DNA from: Cocos nucifera
Lineage: Eukaryota; Streptophyta; Magnoliopsida; Arecales; Arecaceae
Length of the DNA: 64,000 nt
Reading direction: 5' to 3'
Assembly (NCBI GenBank): GCA_006176705.1
Contig: QRFJ01000057.1
Coordinates: 62,001 to 126,000, forward strand
The notes beneath the pieces were generated by a model. It was not told where the DNA came from, searched no databases, and saw nothing but the letters and a program-made list of their open reading frames with translations. Both the position numbers and the translations under genes were made by a program. This document shows, piece after piece, positions 1 through 11,862 of this stretch (positions are counted from its first letter, which is position 1; each line of letters begins with the position of its first letter).

Positions 1-476
1 GGGCATGCACTCAATGTATTTTAAGAATATATAAGGACATTTTTTATATAAATATCAATAGATAGAACTTAAAGAGAATAATCCTTTCATTTCACGACTA
101 CGTGTGTGCGTATTGTACGAGCTTTTATTTGGTTAACCTGCATGAAGAGCTCACAGCCTAACACCATCCCCATGAAGAAACAACGAAAACCAAAAATATA
201 TGTATACAAAAGGTACTGTATGTCTTATTCAAACATCATCCACATCTCAAAGTCCGAGGAAGGATCTAAACGCACATAATATTCAGAACCAACACACACA
301 TGAAAGCTCGTTAGCTAAAATAATTAACCATCACACGCGCGCGCGCGCGCACAAAAAAAAAAAGAAGGAAAAACCAAAACATGTTCGGTCAATGCTAAAA
401 CATGCTTGATCAAAACTAATAACATTCGTTCCTTTGAGACCCAATGATAACAAACTTCTCAAGTCCAAGGCAGGAG
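1..476. other. 3' flank of GA20ox, no gene seen
   Basis: AT-rich sequence downstream of the GA20ox stop codon; the part nearest 476 should be its 3' UTR. A short CG dinucleotide run at about 335-350 followed by an A tract at about 353-363 is a simple repeat. No convincing reading frame was seen on either strand. Confidence 0.6.
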
Positions 477-3400
477 CTACTCAGTAGCTTTGGAGGATAA
501 GAGCCACTCTGTGAAATTTTGAAGGATTATAGTATCTATTTTGGATTTGGTATGAATGAACTCCATCAGCTCCGACCAAGTGAAGTCCGGGTACCTGCGT
601 TGGCCGCCTTGCCCCACCAGTGCCTCTGCTGGCTGGATTACCCTCTCATCCCTTGGACTCAAGAAGAAGGCCAGAGTTCGCCGCTCCCTATGCTTGCATA
701 CCACCACTCGATGCACGCAACTTTTGTATATGCCATTGGACAAAGCCTTCAAACAACGGTCTCTGAATTTGTGAAACCAGAAGATACATAGAAACTTAAA
801 AGATTAAATGTATGATGTATACGATGTCGATGGGCCGGGGCATAGCATACGCATGCAGTGTTCTAAATAGTTCAACTCACGTATAGAGTAGTTTACATCT
901 AACAATGCTTGAGATATCTTTATCATTAGATCCATGATATTGCCGCTTGGAACTTGGAGGAGGATAACAGTATTAATGTTAAGCTGACATGATCAGTACT
1001 CACAACCAGCTCAGAAAGCCTGGGTTAAAAAGACATCCAGCTATAATTAGGAGGGTTGCCACCTAAACACCCAAGTGCACTAATCATAATTTTCAATTTT
1101 TTGTGTGTTGGTGTTAGTATAGAGTTTTTCCCCAAACAGGAATAACTGTGGTCTGCCTCCTAGATTGACTTAATTTTATCTTGAATCTGTTTACTAAGAA
1201 TTTTACTCCATCTTTATCTCTCATCTGTGTACATATAATTAGCATAACTATGTTTAGAGCTGGCATAATCTTGTTGAGAACCTACCTCACTGGGTTAAAA
1301 AATATGGTTATTTATTTTGCGGTCCCCGTGGACTGGGGCGTAGCAAATACTCCGGTTGACCGGGTCATTTATTTTCGGTCCACCGGATATTTTATTTGTA
1401 AGTTACAGCCCCTGAGGCCGCCTCTTCAAAGCTAAAATGCTAAGAATGCCCCGTGGAGCGCCAAACAAACAATGAATAGAATAGGCATTAATAGAATAAT
1501 ATTTAAATTATTATTAATTAAAATTATTTCTTAATATTTAAAATAAATTTATTTATAAAAGATAACATTAATAAAATAAGTATTAATAGAATAATATTTA
1601 AGTTGATATTAATTAAAATTATTTCTTAGCATTCAAGATGGGACTCTTTTATGATAAATAAATGTAATAATTTTATAAATATTTTTGAAGATAAAAGATA
1701 AAAAACAATCTCCACTTTGATCAAAAAAGAAGAAAAGATAGGAATCTTTTGAAGCAAATAGATATAATTTGATTTCTATTTTTTTAAAATGTATCCAAAA
1801 AAATTAGGGCTCTTAAGTCCTATTTTTATTTTTTGTTTAAAAAAAAATCTTCTCAAAAAATTATTTTTATCGGGCATGAAAATCCTTGGTGCTTGCCCAT
1901 CCACTTTACCAAGGCACCAATGACCATAGCCAACCCAAGCTTCCATCTCTCCCCTTCCTCCCGCATCTTTCCCACCTCCCTCCACTTCCCACTCCTCATC
2001 CCAGGCAGCATGGTGTCCCTATAATAAATATCGGCTGGAACCACTCCTGACATTGTTCGACAATCCCCGTATCCTCCCATCACCCAGAACTCCACCTCAT
2101 CCTCCTATCGGACCAAAAACCCTATGCACTCGGCCCGATACCTTAGCAGCCCCATATCTTCCACTCACCAGAGTCATGTCATACCACTCAACGAAGTTCA
2201 TCCAACTGCCCTTAGAGGGAATCATGAAGTGGCGGGATCCATTACTGGCAACAATGACACCGCCACCACCATCATAACCATTGGGGATGGGAGCACACAC
2301 GAAGCTACCTTGCAGAGAGAGAACATTATAGGGAGGTGGTGCCATGGGAGGAGAAAGAGCGGGGTGGTAAGGTCAAGATAGTGGGCAGCAGCCGAGGCAG
2401 TGGAGATATCGAAAGAGTAGGAGCAGGAATCGAAGTGGGAGCTATTGAGGATGTAGAGGTGGGCACTCTTTGGCACTATTGCTATACCTCTCCAACATGG
2501 ACAACAACCATGACTCTTTAGAAAGATGGAGAAAGATTGAGGCAAATCAATCTCTCGATCACCTGCAAAGAAAGTCCACAGATGCTAGAGAAAAAGATGG
2601 TGGATTCTCCGGCGAGGAACCTTTTGATAGTTAATTAGTCAGTAAAAGTAAGAGTGGGAGAACAATATAAAAAGATGGTAAGAATATTCACTAGAGTTTT
2701 GAGAGAGAGTCCTTTTTTTCTTCTCTCCTTTTATGGGAGAAAGCTTGTCAGGCCATTGGAAGCCATCCGGTTGAAGAAGTGGATTATCAGCAGTCAATTA
2801 TGGTGTCATCTTTTCACGAGTGGATAAAATATTTATCATTGTTACCGAATGCCATCTCGATAAGATTCACACGCCAAAGACTTCTTATAGCTTTCGAGCT
2901 AAAATGTGACTAGTGGTCAGTCAGAGCGGAAATGGGACGAGATCTGAAGATAACCAATGATACAAATTTTGTTTGAGATTGCAGATCGGTCAATGTAATA
3001 TCGATAACATTGATCCCGTGCAAGGACCAATCTCAAATGATCATACATTAATGAATGATGATAATGATGTGCAAAACATTCATCTCAGATCGCCTACATT
3101 ACAATGCTAGATGTTCCCTGTATCTTTACATATCATACATGTCACTAGATGGATTAGATCATGTCCAACAAATCTAAATCTAGAAATTTGATTCATCTTG
3201 ATTAAATTCATGACCAATTAGATCTAGATTACTGCAAAATCAAGTCCAATTTAGTTTGATGCGATTTCACCCATTTTTGCTGGAAACTGACTCGATCAAC
3301 CAACTAGGACATGCTGAAGTTTTACCAATGGATTGAAATGACCCACCAATAACCTCTTGCCCCAGCACATAGGTTGAATTTCTTTTAAATATTTTAAAAA

Positions 3401-5441
3401 ATAAAAAATGCCTCCTATCCATTAAAAAGCAGTGGATCGGGGTCAGGCATTGACCTAAAATCATGTGCCAGAAAAAGAGAGAGGGAGAGAGAGTCGAGAT
3501 GGGGAATGTCAGTGAAGCTGAAAGGACAGTAGAAGATGGGGGAGAATGGCTGTGGGTGGGGAGGACCAGTGGAAGGGCGTGGAGGGATGAGGTCGAGGGG
3601 TGCTGGTGGACGGGAGGGAAGGGCCGAGCTCGAGGAGCGCTGGCGGATGGGAAAAAGGGAGACGAGGTGAAACGTGACGGAATATGAGAGTTAAACCCAC
3701 AGGAGGCGATCGAGGTGTGGATAGAAGGGATGGAAGCGAGCAGGCACCGGTGGTCAAGACGGTAAGTCGCAAGCCGGACAGATGGAGCGAGGGGGCGAAG
3801 TGAGAGGGACGTGCCGATGGAGGTGGCGAAGTCAGAGAGAGTGCAGGGGTAAATGGAGTTCGACAAAATGGGAGTGGGTAAGTCGGGAAGGAGAGTTAGC
3901 CACACAGAAATATGGTGGGCAATCGTCCCCCAGGGATCTATATTTAAAATCGAATTTATCTGTGGATCGGGTGTCATAAAATCGAGCACGGATTTCTTTA
4001 CCGTGCATAATGTACAGTTGTACATGACCGCAAATGATACGTGTTATGCACAGATGATCCGCACTATAAAATAAAACCGATCCATGGAGGATAACAATTA
4101 AGACATGATCGAAGGATGGACCGGTCATTAATTTTTTTTCTATAATATAATCTTGTGTACAGACTCAAAAACAAAAGTCAGCCCAAAAAAGGAAAGTTTC
4201 CCTTTCAAAAGTTTCTAGAGTCCTCGGTCGGTTGCCACCTGAAATTACTGTGTCAGCTAGAGTTGTCAGCATGCGGAACAAATAAACGTGCGACGCTCCC
4301 AAACACGTATCCATGCGAAAATTTATAAATGGATGACATACCTACCCCCACCTCCTCCAAAAAAAAACAAAACAAAATGTCTGATGGCGGTAACCTTTTT
4401 GTCTGGATGTGTGCCACCATCCTTTCCCAACAAAAGAATAAGACAGAGGTGGAAGAAGAAGAATAAGAAGAGATTACCATGAATATTTCTCCAGTGTTGA
4501 TTACCAGTGCTTCAGGCCGCGGGCAAACTCGCTGCCATTTCCCCTCCACGAACACCTCAAACCCTTCCACTTGGTCTTGTTGTAGCACTGTCAGCGCTGA
4601 CGGGTCGCAGTGGGGCCCGATCCCCAGCACCTCCTCGGGCTTTTGGCATGGCGGATAGCTGAGACACCTCACGTTCAATTCGCCGTCCTTGAAGAATTCT
4701 CGAAAATACTCTTGATCCAAACCCAAACCGATCGCCAAAATCTCCAAGATCCTTAGAGACAACTCCTTCACTTCTCTTAAATATCTATGGTAGACCCATC
4801 TGCTAGAAGGAAATTAACCAAGCGTTTGCGTTACATTTTATAGCGTCTTTCCAATTGAAAGTTTCAAAAGTACGACGTAGTATAAAGAAATCATACCCCA
4901 TCGGCTCGAAATCCTTCCCAGAGATGGACTTGAAGTAGTCGACGATGCCATTCTCTGATGCAACACTGTGGTTGCCGAGGGACAGCATTTCCCTCCAAGG
5001 CAACTTCGAGGATGTGCGGTCGAGGTGCGCTACGGTGTAGCCCCAAAAGCTCCCGGGCTGCCGGTGGATTCTTAGCTTGGCGTCCGAAGGGAGCTGGAAG
5101 AATTCTTCCAGGAAACTCATTGCATCATGAGAAAGAGATGGGTCGATGCCGTGGTTGATCACCTGGAAACAGCCGTAAGTGCTGCAGGCAGCACGGACCA
5201 TCTCGGCAGCTTGGCGAGTGGATGGCTCGTCTCCTTGGAGAAATCCTTGGATGTCCACCACGGGAACCTTGAACTCTTCGACAGCATTGGGCCTCACACA
5301 ACCGGGCCAAATGAACTCAATGGGTATCTCGGTTTCTTTTCGGAGGAGAGAGAAGTCGAAGACCGTGCGAGCATGGCAGTCTTTCTCTTTGTTAAGGTCG
5401 GAAGAAAGGTTTAGGGAGAGGGCGTTGGGGCTGGAATCCAT
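477..5441 (-). CDS. GA20ox: Gibberellin 20-oxidase-like 2OG-Fe(II) dioxygenase, 3 exons
   Basis: Exons on the minus strand are 5441-4897, 4799-4478 and 746-477. All introns are GT-AG and the phases join into 378 aa, the usual GA20ox length. GA 20-oxidases are soluble enzymes that oxidise C-20 of GA12/GA53 stepwise to GA9/GA20, using 2-oxoglutarate, O2 and Fe(II). Visible landmarks: FIWP near residue 43; a DIOX_N region at about 57-160; LPWREM at 147-152 (family LPWKET); YPPCQ at 230-234; the Fe ligands H245, D247 (GPHCDPS) and H301 (SCVHR); the 2OG-binding Arg in R311-R-T313; and a C-terminal YPDFTW. Three exons with these boundaries are typical of the family. The start is the first ATG of the conserved exon. 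Oddities: RxT replaces the usual RxS, and the NYYPPC motif reads LSYPPC, so this is a divergent member. A C19/C20 GA 2-oxidase or another DOXC enzyme is less likely because FIWP and the LPW motif are present. Confidence 0.9.
747..4477 (-). other. GA20ox: GA20ox intron 2 (3.7 kb)
   Basis: The intron runs from a GT donor at 4477-4476 to an AG acceptor at 748-747. It is far longer than the 97-bp intron 1. It is AT-rich at about 1440-1860 and 2950-3260, and CT/GA-rich at about 1880-2540 and 3460-3880. These purine- or pyrimidine-biased stretches generate long open frames on one strand (for example 4025-3267 minus) that resemble no protein I know. It is probably old transposon-derived DNA, but I cannot name a family. 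Confidence 0.7.
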
Positions 5442-5609
5442 GTCAAGATGGAACGAAACAGACGTTTGCGCTTGAAGGGGATGGGATTAATGAGTTTTGG
5501 ATGGGGTATTTGGAAGATGGGACTGGCAAAACAACAAAGAAAAGAGCAGATAGAAATGCAATATTGAAGCACACCTTTTAGCCATATCCTAATAGTCATT
5601 AAACTCAAG
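5442..5609 (-). promoter_or_regulatory. GA20ox: GA20ox 5' UTR and proximal promoter
   Basis: Only about 168 bp separate the GA20ox start codon from the putative LTR edge at 5610. Read on the minus strand, the stretch holds a CT-rich leader and an A-rich TATA-like run near 5575-5585. No canonical TATAAA is visible, so the transcription start is undefined. Confidence 0.35.
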
Positions 5610-5871
5610 TGTCACACCCAGACCTATCATGACACAGCCACATACCTTCCAGGACAAAACCCCATAGATTATGTGAGGCCGGTAATTTGAATACAACCTC
5701 AACAAAACTGAATAAGAATTAATGATCTATATTCATAATAAAATATTTTATATTAATAAATAATAAATTATATATATATAATTATAAAATTAATCATCTA
5801 ACTGGTTCCAGTGATACTTTACCTATTCAACATTTCACTCATTGTCCCAATTATAGCAAGCATGCATTAAG

Positions 5872-7180
5872 CACATGACTAACAAAAATAAAGAAATTTT
5901 AACTATTATGTGAAATGAATGGAAGAACCAAAGGAAAACATTAATCTTTTTTTAGAAAATAAAAATAGATGCATTAAATTTTTGGTCTTAGATAGTGATA
6001 TATAATAGAAAGTAGAGGGAGGATACGCTCATATTAGAGTTTATCGTTGGAGTCATGAGAAGAAGGAAAGCATGTGACCAACAAAAATAAAAAAATTTTA
6101 ACTATTAAGCGAAATGAATAGAAGATCAAAGGAAACACATTAATTTTTTTTAGAACATAAAAGAAAATAGAGAGAGGATACACTTATATTAGAGTTTGTC
6201 CTATATTTGACTAGGTCATGAAAGGAAGGATGGATGAAATTAGAAAAATGGATGGCCTTCATCTATTATTCAGTTTAAAATATTTTAGAAAGGATGGATG
6301 AAAAGAAAAGATTATCCATCCACCCAGGCCTACCATTTTGTATTCTCTTGAACTGAAAAATATAAGGAAGGATGGATAAAGCATGTGAGAGATAGATTTT
6401 TATATTGATAAAATTATCTCTCATTAATTTTTTTGACAAAATCCTAACATTTCTTCACTCTTTTATTATATATATATATATAATTTTACCTATACTATTA
6501 AATTTTATAACTAATCATTTTAATTTTAGCACATAATTTTTATAATTATAAGTAAATAATTAAAATTATCTACTATTTTTTTATTTATTTATTCACTATT
6601 TTTAAGTTAAATATTTGTATAAAAATAACTAAATATTTAAATTAAATTATAAATCAATTAGTTATTTATATAATTAATATGTAAATAAATTTACTTATAA
6701 AGTTAATTTATAAAATTAATTAAATACTTATATAATTATAAATTATAAAGTATATAATTTATATTTTGCTCCACTTCTATAGTATAAATAAGCATAATAA
6801 ATTATTAATAATAATAATTTTTATCAAAGGATAGTTTAGTAAAAAAGTCTACAAACATTATCAATCCTTTCTTTTATTTTTCCTGCATCAAATAGAGGAG
6901 AAAATCATTCATATCTTCCATCCATCATTTCTCTTATCCATCCTTTCTCTCCTATCAATCCTTTCATCAATTCATCTCATACCAAATAAGGGTAAGCACA
7001 TGACTAGCCAAAATTTAAAAAAAATAACTATTAGGTGAAATAAATAGAAAAACTAAAGAAACATATTAACTTTTTTTTGCAAAAAATTAAAAGAGATGCA
7101 TTAAATTTCTAAACTTAGATAGTGATAACGAAAAGTAGAGAGATGATGCACTAACATTAGAGTTTAAGTATCCTACGGCT
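5872..7180. repeat. Three diverged copies of a ~130-200-bp tandem repeat split by a MITE
   Basis: Copies begin near 5872, 6071 and 6994. Each has the order: GCACATGAC or GCATGTGAC, an ACTATTA run, GTGAAAT(G/A)AAT, a poly-T stretch, and AGAG(A/G)GAxxAT followed by ATTAGAGTTT. Copy 2 ends where the MITE at 6204-6988 begins and copy 3 starts just after it, so the MITE landed inside the array. Confidence 0.65.
6204..6988. mobile_element. MITE-like element, copy A (~785 bp)
   Basis: Both ends read inward TATTTG. The subterminal arms are rich in GGATGGATGA on the left and its complement TCATCCATCC on the right, and the core is very AT-rich. There is no coding capacity. A second copy with the same order of blocks is at 42265-43155. 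The superfamily is not certain; the TTTGGT-type termini recall Tourist/PIF-Harbinger or hAT MITEs. Confidence 0.7.
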
Positions 7181-7469
7181 TTGAAAAGAAAAATAAAGAG
7201 ATAGTATGAGCTTTACAGTCTAGTAAGAATTTCTAACATCCATACCAATATAATAATAATTATCAAATGATTATTAATAATATAAATTATATGCCATAAG
7301 ATACTAAAATCATACATTTATAGCAAATACATATATTTTCATACAATAAATTGAATCAAATAATTATTTTAGATTAGCATATATTGGATCCATTAAAATT
7401 GAGGTACACAATTATGGACTACCATAATCACATTCTAGCCAATGGAGAAGAATTGACACTATTATATTT

Positions 7470-7612
7470 TTGACCTATGACAGAGCATCACTTATACTAA
7501 ATTTCCAACCTATGATAGAACATCAACTATATCACATTTCCATCCTATATATAGTGAGGCATCAACAAGTACTGCATTCTAGCCCATGATGGAACATCAA
7601 CAATATGGCTAG
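7470..7612. repeat. Degenerate ~36-40-bp tandem repeats
   Basis: About four units share the pattern CCTATGAxAGAxCATCAxC followed by an A/T-rich stretch ending TTTCCA or TTCTAG. The array lies in the distal half of the putative solo LTR. Confidence 0.5.
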
Positions 7613-10309
7613 CCTAGGGCACTACAACCCACCATTCATATATATAATTCAATTACATGCATATTAAGTAAATATATTTCAAGATCATTATACTCCTTTG
7701 CAAAATTTGACGCACGTAAGTGCCATAGTCTATGCAAACCAAAATCAATAATATATAATACATAAATTCATAAAGAATCATACATACTTAATAGATAAGT
7801 ATATAATGAGTAGTGATCATATGCTATGCAAAGCAAAACCACTATTGCACCAAAAAGCTTGCAAATATAGGTGATTAATATATGTGAATTCTTACTTCTA
7901 TTATCGACAAACTCAACTCAATCCACGCCTTAATTTAAAAATTAGGTACCGGTGTATAATATCCTACTCAACGCTTTCTTGTCTAGATGGCTACTTTCCT
8001 ATAGAATTCAATTCAAACATCAAAACTATAAAAGGGATAATGGACTACTCATTACTATCTATTGGGTCACTAGAGCTAAACTGCTGTATAAGTCTCCTGT
8101 ATCCCTTCACTCAATCCCTTGAAGCAATCAAAAAAATAAAGAAACGAAGAGGAGAGAGAGGAAATGAGAGGAGAGTCTCTCTCTCAAAAAAAAAGGAGAG
8201 AAAGAGAAAAAGAGAGCTCTAGGGATAGCGAAAGCTAGAGGAGAGGGTGACCCATGACAGCAATGGTTGCAATGGCAACCCATAGCGATGACCATAATAT
8301 GGCCATACCTAATAATGATGGCTGGTTTGATGAAATAAAAAACACAAAAATAAGGGGCTCATCAAATCTGATGACTAGCCGATAAAAATCAAGCCTCTAA
8401 TGATTGCTTTGAGATAGAAGGAAAAGGGAAGAAAGGGCTTTTTACCTCAACTTCGATGGGATCCCATGGCCCTATCATCGAAAAATCTTAAGAAATTCTC
8501 TATGGAAAAATCTTGAATCACAACTCTTAATTGAGGGATTTTCAAAGGCATATGCTAGAGAGGAGGTAGAGGAGACGCGATCTCTTGAATCACAACTCTT
8601 AATTGATTCACAACTCTTAATTGACTCCCTTTTTGTTAAAACCATACTCCTTTTGTTCTTTTATTTATTTCACCAAATTGTTGAGATTCTTTGGCGGCAT
8701 GCTCAAGGTTGCCGAACCCTAATGCAATGAACCCATCCTACCCATTGAATTTTATTGTCACAACCTTATGTCAACACTAAAAGTGTCTTTGGTGATATGC
8801 TCAAACTCAATAAATCCCAATATAACAATATTCTATCTCTCTAATTGTGATTGTCACTATCTTACCCCGATAATTAATGTGCCCTATCTCTGAAAATAAT
8901 TAATGTGCTCCTACTGCGTGTATAAAGAAAAGGAAAAATAAAAAATCGACACCAATTCATAACTTATAATGGATCAAGGGTTGGCCCCGCGCGGGCCATC
9001 TCCTCTGGTTCAGACATGTATCCGCGTGGACAAGCTAAGCAGGGAATCTTTGTTTAATGATTAAATCGAATCAATAAAACAAGAACACGCAAAAATCTGT
9101 GAAGCAGATTTGCATGAACCGGTGACAGAAACCCAACTAAGCTTACCAGGCTTGGTTGGGTTTGGCTGGCTCGCATAGTGTAACAAGGTCCCAGGCCAAA
9201 CAGAGTAATGTCCAGGCCAATGCAATTGGAAGATGGTAAATAAAATCCAAACAGCGGTGTCTAATAATGTGTATATATGTTCCATTTCTTGTTCAAAAAA
9301 ATTCTCTAAAAATTTCAATTTTATATAATTATATAATCAGATGATATCGTAGCGGGTTTCTTGGCCTTCACCTAATTCTAACCAGAGAAAAACAAAACCT
9401 TGGCCATGAGATTGGGTTCCACTTGATGCTCCAATCCCAACCGACGACGTCTGAGGACCGGGAACGTGTTGAGCCAACCGACCCATTAATACCCCTGATA
9501 TCAATTTTCTTATAGATATTGACATCCAAGCGTATGTCAGAATCAGCCTATAGATTAATACTTCAGTTCCGCGGTTACGTTGAAATAGCAACCCACACGT
9601 TTGGAAGAAGACCCTTTCCTAACAAAGATTTAAGTATATATATATATATATATCTTCAAAACCCATTTGACTTGGGAAAGTCCATGGTTGACCCAAGCTC
9701 TTATGTGAAATGTGATCCTAACTCAAGTTCGAGCATCAGGTATGAGACAAGGTGATTGAGGAACAGCTTGATCTCAAGAAGTCAAGTTCATGAACTAAGA
9801 ACATGTTACCAATTATGAATCCAAACCAAACGAATTGAAGAAAGCAAGTGCCAATGCTTTATTTCTTGAAAAAATCAAAAAAAAAAAAAAAAGGAAAAAC
9901 AAGTTCCAATGCTTTAGGTTAGCCTGAACTCTGTTCTAGGCCTAGCGTGGTCCAAAACTCATAACCTGAGGAACAAACTGGAATAAGGCCCGAGGGAACC
10001 ACTAATGCCTCTAATGTTGGCAAGCGAATAAAGGTCATTTCACATCGCCCCTTTTCGGAATCAAAGGTGGCTGCTTTCGCTAACCGAATGGCACCAAATT
10101 CCACACCCAACAGCTTGTGAGACACAACAACAATGATGGATTAAAAAAAAAAAAAAAAAAATTGAAGGATAAAGAAAGAAAAGAGAAGTAGCACTATAAC
10201 AAAATCAGATTAAAACAACCCTTAACATAAATTTTGAAAGAAAAAGTACAGAGAACTACATGGAAATGTCAATAAAATAAAATAAAATGGTAATGCAGCA
10301 ATTGCAGGT

Positions 10310-10600
10310 GACGAGACTAGGACGAGGAATATCAGACGGTGGCCGTGCCGCGAGAACAAAAGATATAAGAGATGATGGACTTGCAGACATGGCCGACGCT
10401 ACGAAAGACAGAGCATACGATCCGATGCTTAATTTCGCCTCTTTTTGGTACTATTCTCTTTTGTTCCTTCTCAGATAGATTCCTTGACTTGAGATCCATG
10501 CTAGTTTTAGAACTAAAAGAGGGAAGCTCGATGGAAATGGGGAAGACCTAAGCTTCTATAAGAAGAGGAATGCAACCTCCAGTGCTATTTATAGGGGATT
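10310..10600. repeat. Dispersed repeat, copy 1 (partner at 15580-15890)
   Basis: Shares an ordered series of blocks with 15580-15890: AGATA(T/C)AAGAGA, GGCCGA(C/T)GC, CTTAATTTCGCCTCTT, TTC(T/C)TCTCA and a following CCATGCT. The similarity spans roughly 300 bp in the same orientation, with small indels. I do not recognise the family. Confidence 0.5.
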
Positions 10601-10966
10601 ATGGAGATAATTTTTAATTTTTCCACTCCACCATCTATCGTTTATATTGGGCTATTTGGAATGACCTCGTTGCCCATCCAGTGAACGAGGAATCGGACCT
10701 ATCATTGATGGTGACAAGGAGGATAACTGTTGATGGGACCAAGTTCATCAGCTCAAACAGTGAGCATCTTTTCTTTTCCATTCGTATCATTTTATTATTG
10801 GATTGATCCATTGAAATAACTTCTCGTGGGGCGGAGGGTCTATAATTAAAAGGATAACTGAGGAGTTGACGAAAGGTCCACCCAGGGGCCCCACACGCTC
10901 ACTTGCATCGCATTACCGCCTTGGGTCGGCAGATTCAAGGCCAGGGGGCATGTGAAGGGGCAAAGT

Positions 10967-10967
<1 letters not shown>

Positions 10968-10998
<31 letters not shown>
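10968..10998. repeat. (GA)n microsatellite
   Basis: Perfect GA dinucleotide run of about 15 units. Confidence 0.95.
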
Positions 10999-10999
<1 letters not shown>

Positions 11000-11219
11000 A
11001 GGACCGGCCAACCAACCTTTTCTTTTTTATTTATTTCAACGAGAACGAGGGCAAAAGATGAGATGTCCTGGAGAGCTATCAGTTCAATGTACCAACTTGA
11101 CTCGTAGTGATGGACTTTTGTCATCGTGCTAGAAGAACTCTCGGGAATCAAGTTTCTTAGGTGGAGAGTTCGTACGCAAGATTTAACGGCTATTACAATA
11201 TTGTATATAATACTTAAAA

Positions 11220-11251
<32 letters not shown>

Positions 11252-11763
11252 TTCAAATATTTCTGAAAATGATTGTATGGTATGAAAAATATTATCATAA
11301 TCAAATGAATAGTAATTGAGATAATATTATTATTTTTATTGTTATGTGTTTTATTTTAATGCTATTGCTGTAATAGTGATTATTTCAAACTATAATAAAG
11401 AAAGAAAAAAAAAAAGTGTTTGAGCAAATAATCCTCATTTCCATTATTTTAGTGATCAATAGTAATTCAAAAAATATTCATTGATTATCATAAAATAACA
11501 ACGTCCTAAAAATCTTGTTTATAAACCATCTTGAGTTTTTCGAACAAAATAGTTGTACATGCATGAATTTCCGTGTTACCATCATTTAATTGACAACTAT
11601 GCAACGAGGATCATTTTAATATGAAATATGTCTATATTAAATTACTCTTGGATCCTAAATGTTGTATTTTTCATCCCCAAAAGTTTATAATCTTCATGTA
11701 TTAATCTATCTACTTCCTGCTTCTTTATTTCACTTGGAAGGTTTTTGTAAGATCGATATATGA

Positions 11764-11862
11764 TCTAATATCATTTATTTTGAGTGTACACTTATTTGAT
11801 CTAATATCATTTATTTTGAGTGTACACTTATTTGATCTAATATCAATTTTTTATTTTATCAA
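11764..11862. repeat. ~35-bp tandem repeat, 2.5 copies
   Basis: A unit running from TGATCTAATATCA through TTTTGAGTGTACACTTATT occurs twice without visible change, followed by a partial third copy. Confidence 0.9.

Larger units (their letters stand above)
5610..8973. mobile_element. Putative solo LTR of a Gypsy-type retroelement
   Basis: The block starts TGTCACACCC, a start typical of many plant Gypsy LTRs, and is flanked on both sides by the 5-bp sequence TCAAG (5605-5609 and 8974-8978), as expected for a target-site duplication. No gag or pol reading frame lies inside. The right edge reads ...TAATGGA rather than the expected CA, so either the terminus has mutated or the boundary is wrong. 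Subtracting the nested MITE (6204-6988) leaves about 2.6 kb, a plausible LTR size for the Del/Tekay lineage. The lineage assignment is inference. Confidence 0.45.

Noticed and set aside
2222..2545. 107-codon minus-strand frame and overlapping frames at 1850-2545
   Set aside because: Several overlapping frames on both strands with simple CCACCA/GGTGGT-type composition and no recognisable domain.
3267..4025. 252-codon open frame on the minus strand in GA20ox intron 2
   Set aside because: Composition follows a CT-rich tract (Ser/Pro/Leu/His), no domain is recognisable, and it lies inside an intron. It is most likely a chance frame.
5127..5475. Plus-strand frames opposite GA20ox exon 1
   Set aside because: Antisense shadows of a well-supported exon.
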